A stretch of 64,000 nucleotides of DNA from CAYJPV01 sp964372095 (GTDB lineage Bacteria; Acidobacteriota; Vicinamibacteria; Vicinamibacterales; JAKQTR01), in assembly GCA_964372095.1 (NCBI GenBank), contig CAYJPV010000007.1, positions 62,001 to 126,000 on the forward strand, read 5' to 3'. Positions 45,584 to 55,197 of the stretch are shown piece after piece. A program made the position numbers and the translations under genes. The stretch's first letter is position 1. Every line of letters starts with the position of its first letter. The notes beneath the pieces were generated by a model. The model saw only the letters and a program-made list of their open reading frames with translations, searched no databases and was not told where the DNA came from.

Positions 45584-46795
45584 ATGCCGACAACGATTCG
45601 TGTTCCCGCCCTGCACGACCGTCACGGTCACACATCGCTGTACGCGTCGTTCGCGGGCTGCGCGAACCTGGCCGGCTTGGACGCGGCCGCCTCGATCGCC
45701 GCCTTGCAGAGCCTGGACCCGGCACGGCTGTCGGTGGCCTTCGGCTGGCACAGCGCGCGTGCGCCGCTGTCCGACGGGGATCTGGCGGCGCTGCCTCCGG
45801 TGGTCATCGTCAATATCAGCATGCACGGCTACTGCCTGTCCGCGGCGGCCGCCTCCCTGCTGGCGGACGACCAGCAGGAGATGGTGGCGCATCGGGCGGA
45901 CGGCGAGTGGATCGAACGTCATCTGCCGCAGGTACTCGAGTTCTTCGGGCGCACGGCGGAACTGACGCCGGAGAAACTCGACACGTTCATGGACGGCGTG
46001 CAGCGTCTCGGGATTGGCATCGTCGACGACATGCTGCTGCCCGGCGAAGCGGCCTTCGACGTGATCCGGCGTTCCCGATGGGGGGCGCATATCCGATGCT
46101 GGGCCACACCGCAGACGTTCCGGACGCTGGGTCCGTCATCCCGCCGGGCGCTGGCCGGCCTGAAGTTCTTCACGGACGGCGCGATCGGGACCCGGACGGC
46201 CGCGTTGCGCGGGACGTTTCGCGACGGCAGCCGCGGCCTGCTGATCTACACCGACGATCAACTTCTGCAGGTGCTGGGCGAGAGTCACGCCGCCGGGAAG
46301 ACGATCGCGATCCATGCGATTGGCGACCGGGCCATCGAGCAGGTGCTCACCGTTCTCGAGCGGCTGGATCTGGACGGCGTGCGGTTCCCGGCCGTGCGGA
46401 TGGAGCACGTGCAATTCATCGATGTCGCGCAGGCCAGGCGAGCCAGGGATCTCGGCGTCGTGTTGTCGATGCAGCCCAACTTCAACAGCGACAGCCGGGA
46501 CTACGCCGACCGTCTGGACGCCACGTGGCTGGCGGCCAACAATCCGTTCCGGATGCTCATCGATCAGGTGGGGTTCACGCCCGGCCAGGATTTGATCTTC
46601 GGGTCGGACGGCATGCCCCACGGCGTCGAGTACGCGTGGCAGTGGAGCCTCTTTCCCCCGTTCCCCTCGCAACGGCTCACGACCGACGAACTCGTCGGGG
46701 GATACGGTGTTCATCTGGATGGGTCGCCGGGCCGTCTCGTGGAGATCGACGAAGACCGACGGCGCGTGAGGATGCTTGTTCCGATCGACCGTTGA
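45584..46795 (+). CDS. Amidohydrolase family protein (YtcJ/amidohydrolase 3-like)
   Basis: A 403-residue metal-dependent hydrolase with a TIM-barrel motif series: VPALHDRHGHTS (HxH-like site), GLKFFTDGAIGTRTAALRG, IAIHAIGDRAIEQ (metal His), RMEHVQFID and LIFGSDGMPHGV (catalytic Asp). It is shorter than typical YtcJ proteins (about 530) because the N-terminal beta sandwich is missing; the protein begins almost at the HxH strand. Whether that is natural or reflects a lost 5' end is unclear. No strong ribosome site precedes the ATG at 45584; an ATG at 45551 and a GTG at 45572 are alternatives. Substrate unknown. Its C-terminal end is duplicated as a scrap at 39644. Confidence 0.8.
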   Translation: MPTTIRVPALHDRHGHTSLYASFAGCANLAGLDAAASIAALQSLDPARLSVAFGWHSARAPLSDGDLAALPPVVIVNISMHGYCLSAAAASLLADDQQEMVAHRADGEWIERHLPQVLEFFGRTAELTPEKLDTFMDGVQRLGIGIVDDMLLPGEAAFDVIRRSRWGAHIRCWATPQTFRTLGPSSRRALAGLKFFTDGAIGTRTAALRGTFRDGSRGLLIYTDDQLLQVLGESHAAGKTIAIHAIGDRAIEQVLTVLERLDLDGVRFPAVRMEHVQFIDVAQARRARDLGVVLSMQPNFNSDSRDYADRLDATWLAANNPFRMLIDQVGFTPGQDLIFGSDGMPHGVEYAWQWSLFPPFPSQRLTTDELVGGYGVHLDGSPGRLVEIDEDRRRVRMLVPIDR

Positions 46796-46817
46796 TGCCG
46801 CCGGGCGCCGCCGCGTA

Positions 46818-47969
46818 TCAATCGGCGGCTGGCGGAACGATGACCCGGAGCGGCTCGATCAGGGTCCCGGGGCGGTAGTTGCGCGCACACTCCATGAAGC
46901 TGGCAGTCACCTCGTATCCCCGGGCGGCAAGTAGGGTCCCGTTCGCCATCCGGACGTCTTCGGCGAAGACCATCCCCTCACGCACCCCGCTGACCGGCAG
47001 TTCGCGGACATCATCGCGGCGCCTGGCGCTGCCATGCAACTCGGCGAACGTGTCGAGCATGTCCGGATCGTACGCGCCCGGCCTGCCGCGCATCGTGTCG
47101 AGAGCGAAGGGCACCGGGTTACCCTGGGCTTCGAGGGCATCGAAATCCAGGACGAGTTTCAACATCCTCGCACCCTGCTCGATCAGGACCTGCTCTGCGC
47201 TGGTGGGCCCAATCCCCTCCGGTTTGTACGTCCGCGCGTGCGTGCTGAGCATGCCCCGCACGACCTCGAGCCTGGGGATGTTTGCGAGTAGCTGTTCGGT
47301 CACCACAGGCACGCGGCTGACCATCTGCTCCTCGTGGAGTGACAATGGCCCGCCGTACTGCATCCGTTCAACCGTCTCGGCGGGCAGGGTGACGCAGCCC
47401 AGTTGTGACAGCATGGCAGCCACCTCCACCTGCCACCGCTGGGGCAGCTCCAGTCGCTCCGCCAGTTCGCTGATCGATCGTTTGACGCGCATCGCGCGTC
47501 CAAACGCCGCAGGGCTCGTCAAGGCGAGCACGTCCACCAGTGTCTTGATGCTTCCGTGGAGCGTCTGCTCGAGCAGCACACGTTCCGTCGTCAGGAGGCG
47601 GTGTTGTTCGGCCGCCGCGTCGAATGCCAGGCGCAGCCGATCCGGGGGGCAGGGCTTGGTGAGGAAGCGAAAAATCTGCCCTTCGTTCACGGCGGCGACG
47701 GCGGACTGCAGATCAGCCTGGCCGGTGAGCAGGATCCGAACTGTGTCCGGCGCCAACTCCCGCGCATGGGCGAGGAAACTCGCACCATCCATGCCTGGCA
47801 TGCGCATGTCCGACATCACAATCGCGAAGGGACCTTTGCGTTGGAGCATATCCAGCCCCTCGGCACCGCTGTGAGCGGAGGTCACTTCGTACCCACGGCG
47901 CAATTGCAGGGCCAGCCCGCCGATCACGTGCGGTTCGTCATCCACGCAGAGGACGGCTACTCGGTTCAT
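46818..47969 (-). CDS. Response regulator with degenerate HD-GYP-like output domain
   Basis: A 383-residue protein starting MNRVAVLCVDDEPHV, with GGGAG upstream. The receiver (about 3-120) has phospho-Asp in IVMSDMRMPGMDG and Lys in FLTKPC. The second half aligns by eye with HD-GYP proteins (LEQTLHGSIKTLVDVLALTSP, FGRAMRVKRSISELAERL, AAMLSQLGCVTLP, LLANIPRLEVVRGML). The expected HD dyad (HDIG) reads SQLG and no GYP motif is seen, so phosphodiesterase activity on cyclic di-GMP is unlikely. It is the last gene of the eight-gene signalling operon, 46 bases after the HDOD gene. Confidence 0.85.
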   Translation of the reverse strand: MNRVAVLCVDDEPHVIGGLALQLRRGYEVTSAHSGAEGLDMLQRKGPFAIVMSDMRMPGMDGASFLAHARELAPDTVRILLTGQADLQSAVAAVNEGQIFRFLTKPCPPDRLRLAFDAAAEQHRLLTTERVLLEQTLHGSIKTLVDVLALTSPAAFGRAMRVKRSISELAERLELPQRWQVEVAAMLSQLGCVTLPAETVERMQYGGPLSLHEEQMVSRVPVVTEQLLANIPRLEVVRGMLSTHARTYKPEGIGPTSAEQVLIEQGARMLKLVLDFDALEAQGNPVPFALDTMRGRPGAYDPDMLDTFAELHGSARRRDDVRELPVSGVREGMVFAEDVRMANGTLLAARGYEVTASFMECARNYRPGTLIEPLRVIVPPAAD

Positions 47970-48015
47970 CAATCTATCTCCCGCCCCGTCAGCCCGGCCC
48001 GGAGCGCCACGGGTT

Positions 48016-49224
48016 TCAGCTGACGTCGATCGCGTGCCTGGCCACTTCACGCACCGCCATGTTCCGCCAGCCCTCGATCCGGCCCGTGAGCCCGAGGCGT
48101 TCGAGGTAGCCCGCATCCAACGTCGCTGGCGCAGGGCCGGCATCGGGATCGCCCTCGTGCACGAGGACGTTCGCCATGTAGGTGGCGGCCAGCATGCCCA
48201 TGTCGTGATGATCGACATGCCAGGGCGTGTGGTGATAGGCCACAGCCTCGATCACGGGATAGGGCAATCCCCACAAGCCCAGGAGGTAGGCGCCCACCTC
48301 GGCATGGCTCGCGCCCAGGGCGGCGTGTTCGGCATCGGGCACGGTGCACGCCGATCGCATCACCTCGTTCTGGACGAGCGCCACATAGTCGGGCCACTCC
48401 ACAGCCAGGACGAGTTTGCCGATGTCGTGCAGGAGGCCGGCGACGAACGCGTCTTCCTGGGTCCGTTTGTCGCCGCACATCTTCGACGCAACCGTTGCAA
48501 CCAGGAGCGCATGGTGCTGCTGGCGCTCGAGCGAGAGGCCGGAAGGCACCCTGCTCCCGCGGGACTGCTGAAACACCTCCACCGCCATGGCGATCTGCTG
48601 GATCGTGTGGAACCCGAGGTACGCCACGGCCTCCTCGATCTCCACGACCGTCCTCGAGAGCCGGAAGAACGCGGAGTTCACGACCTGGAGAATCTTGGCG
48701 CAGATACCCATGTCCTGTTTCAGGATCTCCGCTACCTGCCCGGCCGACACCGTCTCGCGGGCCAGGGCGCTCCTGATCTGCGCGTACACCCTGGGCATCG
48801 ATGGCAGGTGCTCGACGCGGCCGACGAGCCGCCTGATACGATCGTCGTTGACGAGATCCTGCAGGCGGCAGGCTCGTTCAATGACGTTCTCGAGAACGCC
48901 CGGCTCATCAGGCTTGGTCAGGAACTGATGCGCAACGTCGACGGCCCGGAGCGACGTCTCCAGTTCGGCGTGACCCGACAGCACGATCCGCACCACGTGA
49001 GGATGCCGTTCCCGTACGTGCTGGAGGAGCGTGGCGCCATCCATGCGAGGCATACGGAGGTCCGTCACGACCACGTCGATGGCGCTACGCGCCAGCGTCT
49101 CCATCGCGGCCTCTCCGCTCTCCACGAAAGCCATGTCCCACTCGTGGCGCTGCCGGTGCAGGCGGTGCCGCAACCCCTCCAGCACATGAGGCTCATCGTC
49201 GACGAACAGCAGTCGCCGTATCAC
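48016..49224 (-). CDS. Response regulator with HDOD output domain
   Basis: A 402-residue protein. The receiver at about 3-120 has VVVTDLRMPRMDG (phospho-Asp) and FLTKPD (Lys). The HDOD domain at about 135-340 has LPSMPRVYAQIRSAL, AEILKQDMGICAKILQVVNSA split across the helix bundle, and HDIGKLVLAVEWPDY, in which the HD residues are kept. HDOD proteins are adaptors in stress, motility and regulatory networks, generally without proven catalysis. The start ATG overlaps the end of the histidine kinase gene upstream by 4 bases, so the kinase is the natural phosphodonor. Confidence 0.92.
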   Translation of the reverse strand: MIRRLLFVDDEPHVLEGLRHRLHRQRHEWDMAFVESGEAAMETLARSAIDVVVTDLRMPRMDGATLLQHVRERHPHVVRIVLSGHAELETSLRAVDVAHQFLTKPDEPGVLENVIERACRLQDLVNDDRIRRLVGRVEHLPSMPRVYAQIRSALARETVSAGQVAEILKQDMGICAKILQVVNSAFFRLSRTVVEIEEAVAYLGFHTIQQIAMAVEVFQQSRGSRVPSGLSLERQQHHALLVATVASKMCGDKRTQEDAFVAGLLHDIGKLVLAVEWPDYVALVQNEVMRSACTVPDAEHAALGASHAEVGAYLLGLWGLPYPVIEAVAYHHTPWHVDHHDMGMLAATYMANVLVHEGDPDAGPAPATLDAGYLERLGLTGRIEGWRNMAVREVARHAIDVS

Positions 49225-51242
49225 TGAGGCACCCCGGCCGTCGGGTGGCCTGCGGCCTCAAGGGGCAATGTGATGGTGAACGTCGTGCCCACGCCAACCT
49301 GCGTGTCGAAGGTCAGGGCACCGCCATGCTTGTCGACCACGATCGAGCGCGCGATGGCCAGGCCCTGACCGGTGCCCTTTCCCACCTCCTTGGTGGTGAA
49401 GAACGGCTCGAAAATGCGGTGTCGAATCGGGTCGGGAATGCCGGACCCGGTATCGCTGAAGCCCACGTGCACGCCGCAGTCGTCCCGGCGAGTGGACACC
49501 CGGATGCGCCCTCGCGCGCCTGTGCTCGTGCACGCCTCGCCTATCGCGTGGGCGGCATTGACGAGCAGATTGAGGAACACCTGATTCAGGTCACCAATGT
49601 GGCAGGGCACGAGCGGGAGGTCACCGAACTCGGTGTCGACATCGGCCACGTACTTGTACTCGTTGCTGGCAATCACCAGCGTGCTGCGCAGCGCCTGATT
49701 CAGGTCGGCTGGCACCTTTTCCCGGGTGTCCGGATGAGCGAACTCCTTCATCGCTCTGACGATCGTCGAGATGCGCCCGACCCCATCGAGGCAACGGCTG
49801 AAGCTGTCCGGCACGTGCGCCGCCAGGTACTCGAGGTCAACGTCGGCTTCAACGTCGGCGATGCCGCGGATCAGGTCGTCGTGGCCCCCGCAGACGCGCA
49901 GGGCATCCACGGCCCGCTCGCGCTGGTCCAGCACGAGCGTAATGCCGGCGAACGCTTCCTGCAGGAAGGCGACACTGTCGCCGACGTATTGGGTCGGCGT
50001 GTTGATCTCGTGGGCGATACCGGCGGCAAGCTGGCCCACGGCCTCCAGTTTGCGGGCGTGATCGAGTTCGGAAGCCATGCGTTTGCGGTCCGTCAGGTCC
50101 CGCAGGGCACCAATCACGCCGCGGACGTGCCCGGACCCGTCAGTAAACGTGGCCTTGTGTACTTCCAGGTCGCGCACGACGCCCTGACCGTCCCTGAGTT
50201 GGGCGTCGTACACCACCGAGTGGCGGCTCTGGTCCAGCAGTCCGATGTCGTGGGACTGCTGCAGAGTGGCTTCCGGGGCGGGAAGGACATCGAACACCGT
50301 TTTGCCGAGCAAGTCGCCTTCGGCAACACCGAAGAACGCCTCGAACGCGGGATTCACGCCCACGTAGCGCCCTTCGACATCCTTGCAGAACACCGGCAGG
50401 GGGATCGCGTTGAGCATGGTCCGGAAGAGCGCCGCACTTTCCGAAGCCGCCTGTTCCATCCGTTTGCGTTCGCTGATGTCGCGGACGATGCCAACGGCGC
50501 ACCAGGCCCCATCGACATGAGCCGCCGAGAGGGACAATTCGATCGGGATCTCATCACCCGCCTTCCGTGTGGCGTACAGCTCCACCGTCTTTCCGACGGC
50601 TCCACCGTCGCCAGAGAGCCGGAACTGCGGAAACGCCTGCTGATGGGCGCCGCGGAACCGCTCAGGCGTGAGCATCGTGTGGAGGTGCCGCCCCATCGCC
50701 TCGTCATGCGTATAGCCGAACATCGCCTCGGCCGCTTGGTTCCAGTGGGTGATGGCACCCGTGTCGTCGATGAGGACGATCGCGTCTTTGGCGGCCGCAC
50801 TGATGGTGGCCAGCTGACGGTCGACGCGCTCCCGTTCGATGCGAGACTCGTGCAGGCGGATGTGGGTGCGCACGCGCATCCGGACTTCGTCACGATCGAA
50901 CGGCTTCTTGATGTAGTCCGCAGCCCCGGCGGCGACTCCTTCGTCGACGTCACGCTCGTCGGTGCGGCCGGTCACCAGAATCACGGGTACATGGGCGGTC
51001 CGCGGGTCGTGTTTGACACGGCGACACAGTTCCAGACCGTCGAGGCCCGGCATGAGGACGTCCGTCAGCACGAGGCACGGGACCTCATCCGTCAGAACGG
51101 CCAGCGCCTGGTTCACGTTCGTCGCCGTCCGCACGCGGAGGCCTGCCCGCGTGAGCAACTGACTCAGAATAGCGAGAATCGACTCTTCATCGTCGACCAC
51201 GAGCACGGTGTGCTGCGCGTGAGGCGTGGGTTGCGGCATCAC
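49221..51242 (-). CDS. Receiver-PAS-PAS histidine kinase
   Basis: A 673-residue soluble kinase whose input is itself a receiver (about 10-128, phospho-Asp in LVLTDVLMPGLDG, Lys in IKKPFD), so it can act in mid-relay. PAS domains lie at about 148-265 (NQAAEAMFGYTHDEAMG) and 270-385. HisKA at about 390-470 carries LAAGIAHEINTPTQYV. The HATPase (about 540-665) has FLNLLVNAAHAIGE, FSDTGSGIPD and GTGQGLAIARSIV. It overlaps its neighbours by 4 bases on both sides. There is no membrane segment. Confidence 0.92.
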   Translation of the reverse strand: MMPQPTPHAQHTVLVVDDEESILAILSQLLTRAGLRVRTATNVNQALAVLTDEVPCLVLTDVLMPGLDGLELCRRVKHDPRTAHVPVILVTGRTDERDVDEGVAAGAADYIKKPFDRDEVRMRVRTHIRLHESRIERERVDRQLATISAAAKDAIVLIDDTGAITHWNQAAEAMFGYTHDEAMGRHLHTMLTPERFRGAHQQAFPQFRLSGDGGAVGKTVELYATRKAGDEIPIELSLSAAHVDGAWCAVGIVRDISERKRMEQAASESAALFRTMLNAIPLPVFCKDVEGRYVGVNPAFEAFFGVAEGDLLGKTVFDVLPAPEATLQQSHDIGLLDQSRHSVVYDAQLRDGQGVVRDLEVHKATFTDGSGHVRGVIGALRDLTDRKRMASELDHARKLEAVGQLAAGIAHEINTPTQYVGDSVAFLQEAFAGITLVLDQRERAVDALRVCGGHDDLIRGIADVEADVDLEYLAAHVPDSFSRCLDGVGRISTIVRAMKEFAHPDTREKVPADLNQALRSTLVIASNEYKYVADVDTEFGDLPLVPCHIGDLNQVFLNLLVNAAHAIGEACTSTGARGRIRVSTRRDDCGVHVGFSDTGSGIPDPIRHRIFEPFFTTKEVGKGTGQGLAIARSIVVDKHGGALTFDTQVGVGTTFTITLPLEAAGHPTAGVPQ

Positions 51243-53200
51243 AGTCCCTCGGTCCGGCCGGATTGTCGGTGCTTCCGCACACCATCCATCGCGACCTGCC
51301 GGAGCGCCGCAGTCTCGATCGGCTTCTCGAGTCGCACGTTGGGCACGCTTGCCAGGAATGCCTTCGCAGCATCGGTGAATGCGCCCCCGGTCAGGAAGAC
51401 GACCCGCGCGGCCAGGCCCGGGTCACGCGCGACGAGCCATTCGTGCAACTCCATACCGGTCATGTCGTCCATCATCAAGTCGCAGAGAATCACGTCGAAG
51501 GTGCCACCCTGTTCGATCAGGGTCCGGGCCTCGGCGCCGGACGCGGCGGTCACCACGTCGTGCTGGTGGCCCAGCGCGCGCTGCAGTACCCGGCGTATCG
51601 CGTCTTCGTCATCCACCGCCAGGACGCGGCCCCGTACGACAGCGCCACCGGACGCTTCTGGCCGGGCGGCCGGGTGCAACACGGCAGACCCCTCGACCGG
51701 AACCGGAACCCTCACGAAGAAGCGCGTGCCGCTGCCGACGGCGCTCTCGACGTGAATGCTGCCACCGAGCCCCTCAACGATACTCCGGCTGATCGCCAGG
51801 CCCAGGCCCGAGCCCACCCCGGGAGGCTTCGTCGTGAAAAACGGCTCGAACATCCGCGTCAGGTTCTCGGGAGAGATGCCGGTGCCCGTGTCGGCCACCT
51901 CGGCAACGACGTGGCCGTCGAGCGCCAACGTCCTGAGCGTGATCGTGTGGAGATCCGGGTGCCCCTCGGGGATCGCGTGCGCAGCATTGATGAGCAGGTT
52001 CAGGAACACCTGGCAAAGCCGGCCCTCAGACGCCCAGACAACAGGGATCGTTCCGAGTTCCTTGACGAGCCTGGCGCGATACTTGATCTCGTTCTGTGCC
52101 AGGCTGGCCGCGCATTCGATGACGTAGTTCACGTCAACGCTGGCACACTCGACCCGGTCAACCCGTGAGAACGTGCTGAGCCCCTGTGTGATGTCCCGGA
52201 TGCGCAGCGTCCCGGCCAGCGCCTCCTTCGCAGCTCCCACGAGATCGTCTGACACGGCACCGGTCGGGCCCAATCGGGACAGATCTTCCGCGAGGTTCTC
52301 GATGTTGCAGAGCACGTACGCCAGTGGATTGTTGATCTCGTGGGCCACGCCCGCGGCCAACATGCCCATGCTCGCCAGGCGATCCGCCTGCACGACGCTG
52401 GCCTGGAGTGCCCGTCGCTCGGTGACGTCCCGGACGTTCATCATCACGAGCCGGCGATCCTGAATCAAGACCGGCGCCGAGTTGATGTCGGCGTAGAAGG
52501 CCGTGCGGTCCTTCCGCGTGACCGCGAGGTCGTGAATGACGACGGCGTCACCCGGCTGGTCACGGCGAAACGCGGCCTCGATCTCCGGGATCCGGCCACA
52601 CTCGGAGACCCGTTCCAGGCCCAGGGCCAGAACCTCTTCCCGTGAACAGCCCAGCATGCTGCACATCGTGCGGTTCGCGTCCACGAACGCGCCGGTGGTC
52701 GGGTCGACCAGCAGGATGCCGTCGGTGACGTGGTCGAAGATGCTCTTGAACCGCTCTTCACTCACCCGCAGCGCCGCCTCCGCCTCGCACCGCCGCCGCT
52801 CGGACTCGACCCGGCGGCGGCGTTCATCCACTTCGGCCAACGCACGTCTGACCGCCGGGCCGAGCCTCGTCAGCCGATGCTTCAACACGTAGTCGATGGC
52901 CCCGTGGTGCAGCGCGTCGATGGCCGTCTCTTCGCCCAGACTGCCCGACACGAAGATGAACGGCACGTCCGGATGCTCGGCTGCCACGAAACCCAGGGCG
53001 CGCATCCCGTCGTAGGCAGGCAGCGTGTAATCGGCGAGGATCAGATCCGGCGTCCTGGTCCGTACCTCGTCGACGAAGTCCGGCTCAGTCCAGACACGAC
53101 GCGCCTCGTAGGGCATCCCGAGCGTGCGCAGTTCGTATTCCATCAGTTCGGCATCGGTTTCGCGGTCTTCCAGGATCAGGATCCGCAGCACACCGCTCAT
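51239..53200 (-). CDS. Receiver-PAS-histidine kinase-receiver hybrid
   Basis: A 653-residue hybrid. The N-terminal receiver (about 5-125) has LILEDRETDAELMEYEL and LILADYTLPAYDG, a layout seen in receivers ahead of PAS kinases. A PAS domain lies at about 145-262. HisKA contains LAAGVAHEINNPLAYVLCN near 285, and HATPase spans about 385-500 (FLNLLINAAHAIPEGHPD, ADTGTGISPE, GSGLGLAISRSI). The C-terminal receiver (about 525-645) has VILCDLMMDDMTGME. Two receivers flanking a kinase core mark it as a relay node. It overlaps its neighbours by 4 bases at each end. Confidence 0.92.
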   Translation of the reverse strand: MSGVLRILILEDRETDAELMEYELRTLGMPYEARRVWTEPDFVDEVRTRTPDLILADYTLPAYDGMRALGFVAAEHPDVPFIFVSGSLGEETAIDALHHGAIDYVLKHRLTRLGPAVRRALAEVDERRRRVESERRRCEAEAALRVSEERFKSIFDHVTDGILLVDPTTGAFVDANRTMCSMLGCSREEVLALGLERVSECGRIPEIEAAFRRDQPGDAVVIHDLAVTRKDRTAFYADINSAPVLIQDRRLVMMNVRDVTERRALQASVVQADRLASMGMLAAGVAHEINNPLAYVLCNIENLAEDLSRLGPTGAVSDDLVGAAKEALAGTLRIRDITQGLSTFSRVDRVECASVDVNYVIECAASLAQNEIKYRARLVKELGTIPVVWASEGRLCQVFLNLLINAAHAIPEGHPDLHTITLRTLALDGHVVAEVADTGTGISPENLTRMFEPFFTTKPPGVGSGLGLAISRSIVEGLGGSIHVESAVGSGTRFFVRVPVPVEGSAVLHPAARPEASGGAVVRGRVLAVDDEDAIRRVLQRALGHQHDVVTAASGAEARTLIEQGGTFDVILCDLMMDDMTGMELHEWLVARDPGLAARVVFLTGGAFTDAAKAFLASVPNVRLEKPIETAALRQVAMDGVRKHRQSGRTEGL

Positions 53201-55197
53201 GAACGCCTCCGGATCTGAAGTTTCGCTGTCTCCCCCGGCCGCGGCTCGGCGTCCTGGTGGCCCGTCAGGGCCGCAGGCAGCGCGAAATGGAACGTGGCGC
53301 CCTGGCCCACCACACCTTCAGCCCACACGCGGCCGCCATGTCGCTGGATGATGCGCTGGACCAGTGCCAGCCCCACGCCGGTCCCCTCGAACTCCGCATC
53401 ACTGTGCAGACGCTGGAACACGCCAAACAGCCGGTCCACGTAGCGCATGTCGAACCCCGCCCCGTTGTCCTGGACCGCGAAGACGGCCTCGTTGCCCTCT
53501 CGGCGGCCCTCGACGCGGACCATGGTCTCGGTCCTGAACGCCGAGAACTTCAGCGCATTCGATATCAGGTTCATCAGCGCCTGGCGGATCATCGGGCGGT
53601 CCCCGTAGATTGAGGGCAGTGTGTCCAACTGGAATACGACACCGCGTTTCCCCGCCTGGGCCAGGCACTCTTCGAACACGTCCCGTGCCATGGCCGCGAC
53701 GTCCAGTTCCGTGCAGATCATGGGCTGCCGCTGCATCTTCGAGAATTCCAGCAGATCGTCGATCAGCTGCCCCATCCGCTCGGTCTCCGTGCGAATGATG
53801 TCGAGGACTCGCTGCCCCTCGGCGCAGAGGTGCCGGGCATGGTCGTCAAGGAGGATGTGGGCAAATCGATCAATGGCGCGCAGCGGCGCCCGTAGATCAT
53901 GGGAGACCGAGTAGGAGAACGCCTCCAGTTCCTTGTAGGCCGCCGCAAGCTCCGCCGTGCGCGCGATGACCCGCGCCTCGAGTTCCGTGTTGAGACGCTG
54001 CACCTCCTCCTCGGCCCGGCGGCGCTCGGTGACGTCCATCGCGGTGCTGAGCACCAGTCGTCGCCCGTCCGGCAGCCGGCCCAGGGGAGCAGAGCTGAAG
54101 TCCCAAATACGGCGGGACCCGTTCCGCGTGCGGATGGTGTAGTCTCCTTCGGCTTTGCGGCCGTCCAGTGCGCAGAGCGCGTCAATGTCCGCCTGAACTG
54201 CGTCCTTGCGCTGACCGTACGCCCGCTCGGTCCAGTCGGCGACGGACGAGAGCTCCTCCCTTGAATAGCCGGAGATTTCGCACCACACGTCGTTCACCTC
54301 GAGGATTGCCCCATCCTCGGCGTGCAGCAGCATCGGGAACGGGGAAAGCAGGACGGCATTTCGGAAACGTGCCTCGCTCTCCCGCAGGCTGGCCTCGGCC
54401 CGCCTGCGGGCACTGATGTCGCGGACAATCGCCCACATTCCGGCTGGCTGGCCGGCGACGTCTCTGATCAGGTTCGTGCGCAGCTCAATGGGCACAACGG
54501 TGCCGTCCTTGCGGCGGTACTCTTTCTCGTACACCTCCGAGTAGCCCCGCGTGAGCACATCCTGCTGCACGATCTGGGCCTCGAGCGAGTGCCAGCCGTC
54601 GGGGGTGATGTCGGTGTACCTCAAACGGCGGACCTCGTCTGCCGAATAGCCGACCAATGTCAGGTACGCCTGGTTGAACTCGATGATCGCGCCTGACATG
54701 TCGACCCTGACATACGCGTCCATCATGCTCTCGTAGAGCGTCTGGTACTTGGACTCGGACGCGCGCAGCCGGGCATTCGAGCGATCATGTTCCAGGACCT
54801 CCGCCCGCAGGGCTGCTTGCGCCTCCACGCGCACCGTGACGTCCCGGATATAGGCGGCGACGCCCACGACGTCGCGCCCGACCCGAATCGGGACCCAGTT
54901 CAGCTCGTAGCAGATACCTGGCTCTGGCTGGTGCTGAATCTCCGAGATCGTCTCGCCCCGCAGCGCCCGGTCAATGCTCTGCCGTGCCGCCTCACGCAGT
55001 TCGGGCACGGACATGAGGTCGAGCAGGTTCATCCCGGGCGCGATCTCGACGTGCCACACCCTGCGCATCTCCGCCCGATGACGATCGTTGAACGCGGTGT
55101 AGCGATAGTGGCCATCCAGGCAGAAGACGATGGTCTCGGGCACGCCGTTGATGAGGGCCGTCAACAGCTCGCCAGGCGTCGTCGCGTTCTCAGCCAC
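53197..55197 (-). CDS. Three-PAS histidine kinase of phytochrome-kinase type
   Basis: A 666-residue kinase with three PAS domains at about 12-128 (INGVPETIVFCLDGHYRY), 145-265 and 270-395, then a coiled helix, HisKA near 420-485 (FSYSVSHDLRAPLRAIDRFA) and HATPase at about 530-645 (LMNLISNALKFSA, VQDNGAGFDMRY, GTGVGLALVQRIIQ). The SVSHDLRAPLR box is typical of kinases related to phytochromes, but no chromophore domain is present. The start is a GTG at 55197, 7 bases after AGGAG and inside the end of the upstream receiver gene. A longer frame to 55449 is antisense-like and family-less. Confidence 0.9.
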   Translation of the reverse strand: MAENATTPGELLTALINGVPETIVFCLDGHYRYTAFNDRHRAEMRRVWHVEIAPGMNLLDLMSVPELREAARQSIDRALRGETISEIQHQPEPGICYELNWVPIRVGRDVVGVAAYIRDVTVRVEAQAALRAEVLEHDRSNARLRASESKYQTLYESMMDAYVRVDMSGAIIEFNQAYLTLVGYSADEVRRLRYTDITPDGWHSLEAQIVQQDVLTRGYSEVYEKEYRRKDGTVVPIELRTNLIRDVAGQPAGMWAIVRDISARRRAEASLRESEARFRNAVLLSPFPMLLHAEDGAILEVNDVWCEISGYSREELSSVADWTERAYGQRKDAVQADIDALCALDGRKAEGDYTIRTRNGSRRIWDFSSAPLGRLPDGRRLVLSTAMDVTERRRAEEEVQRLNTELEARVIARTAELAAAYKELEAFSYSVSHDLRAPLRAIDRFAHILLDDHARHLCAEGQRVLDIIRTETERMGQLIDDLLEFSKMQRQPMICTELDVAAMARDVFEECLAQAGKRGVVFQLDTLPSIYGDRPMIRQALMNLISNALKFSAFRTETMVRVEGRREGNEAVFAVQDNGAGFDMRYVDRLFGVFQRLHSDAEFEGTGVGLALVQRIIQRHGGRVWAEGVVGQGATFHFALPAALTGHQDAEPRPGETAKLQIRRRS

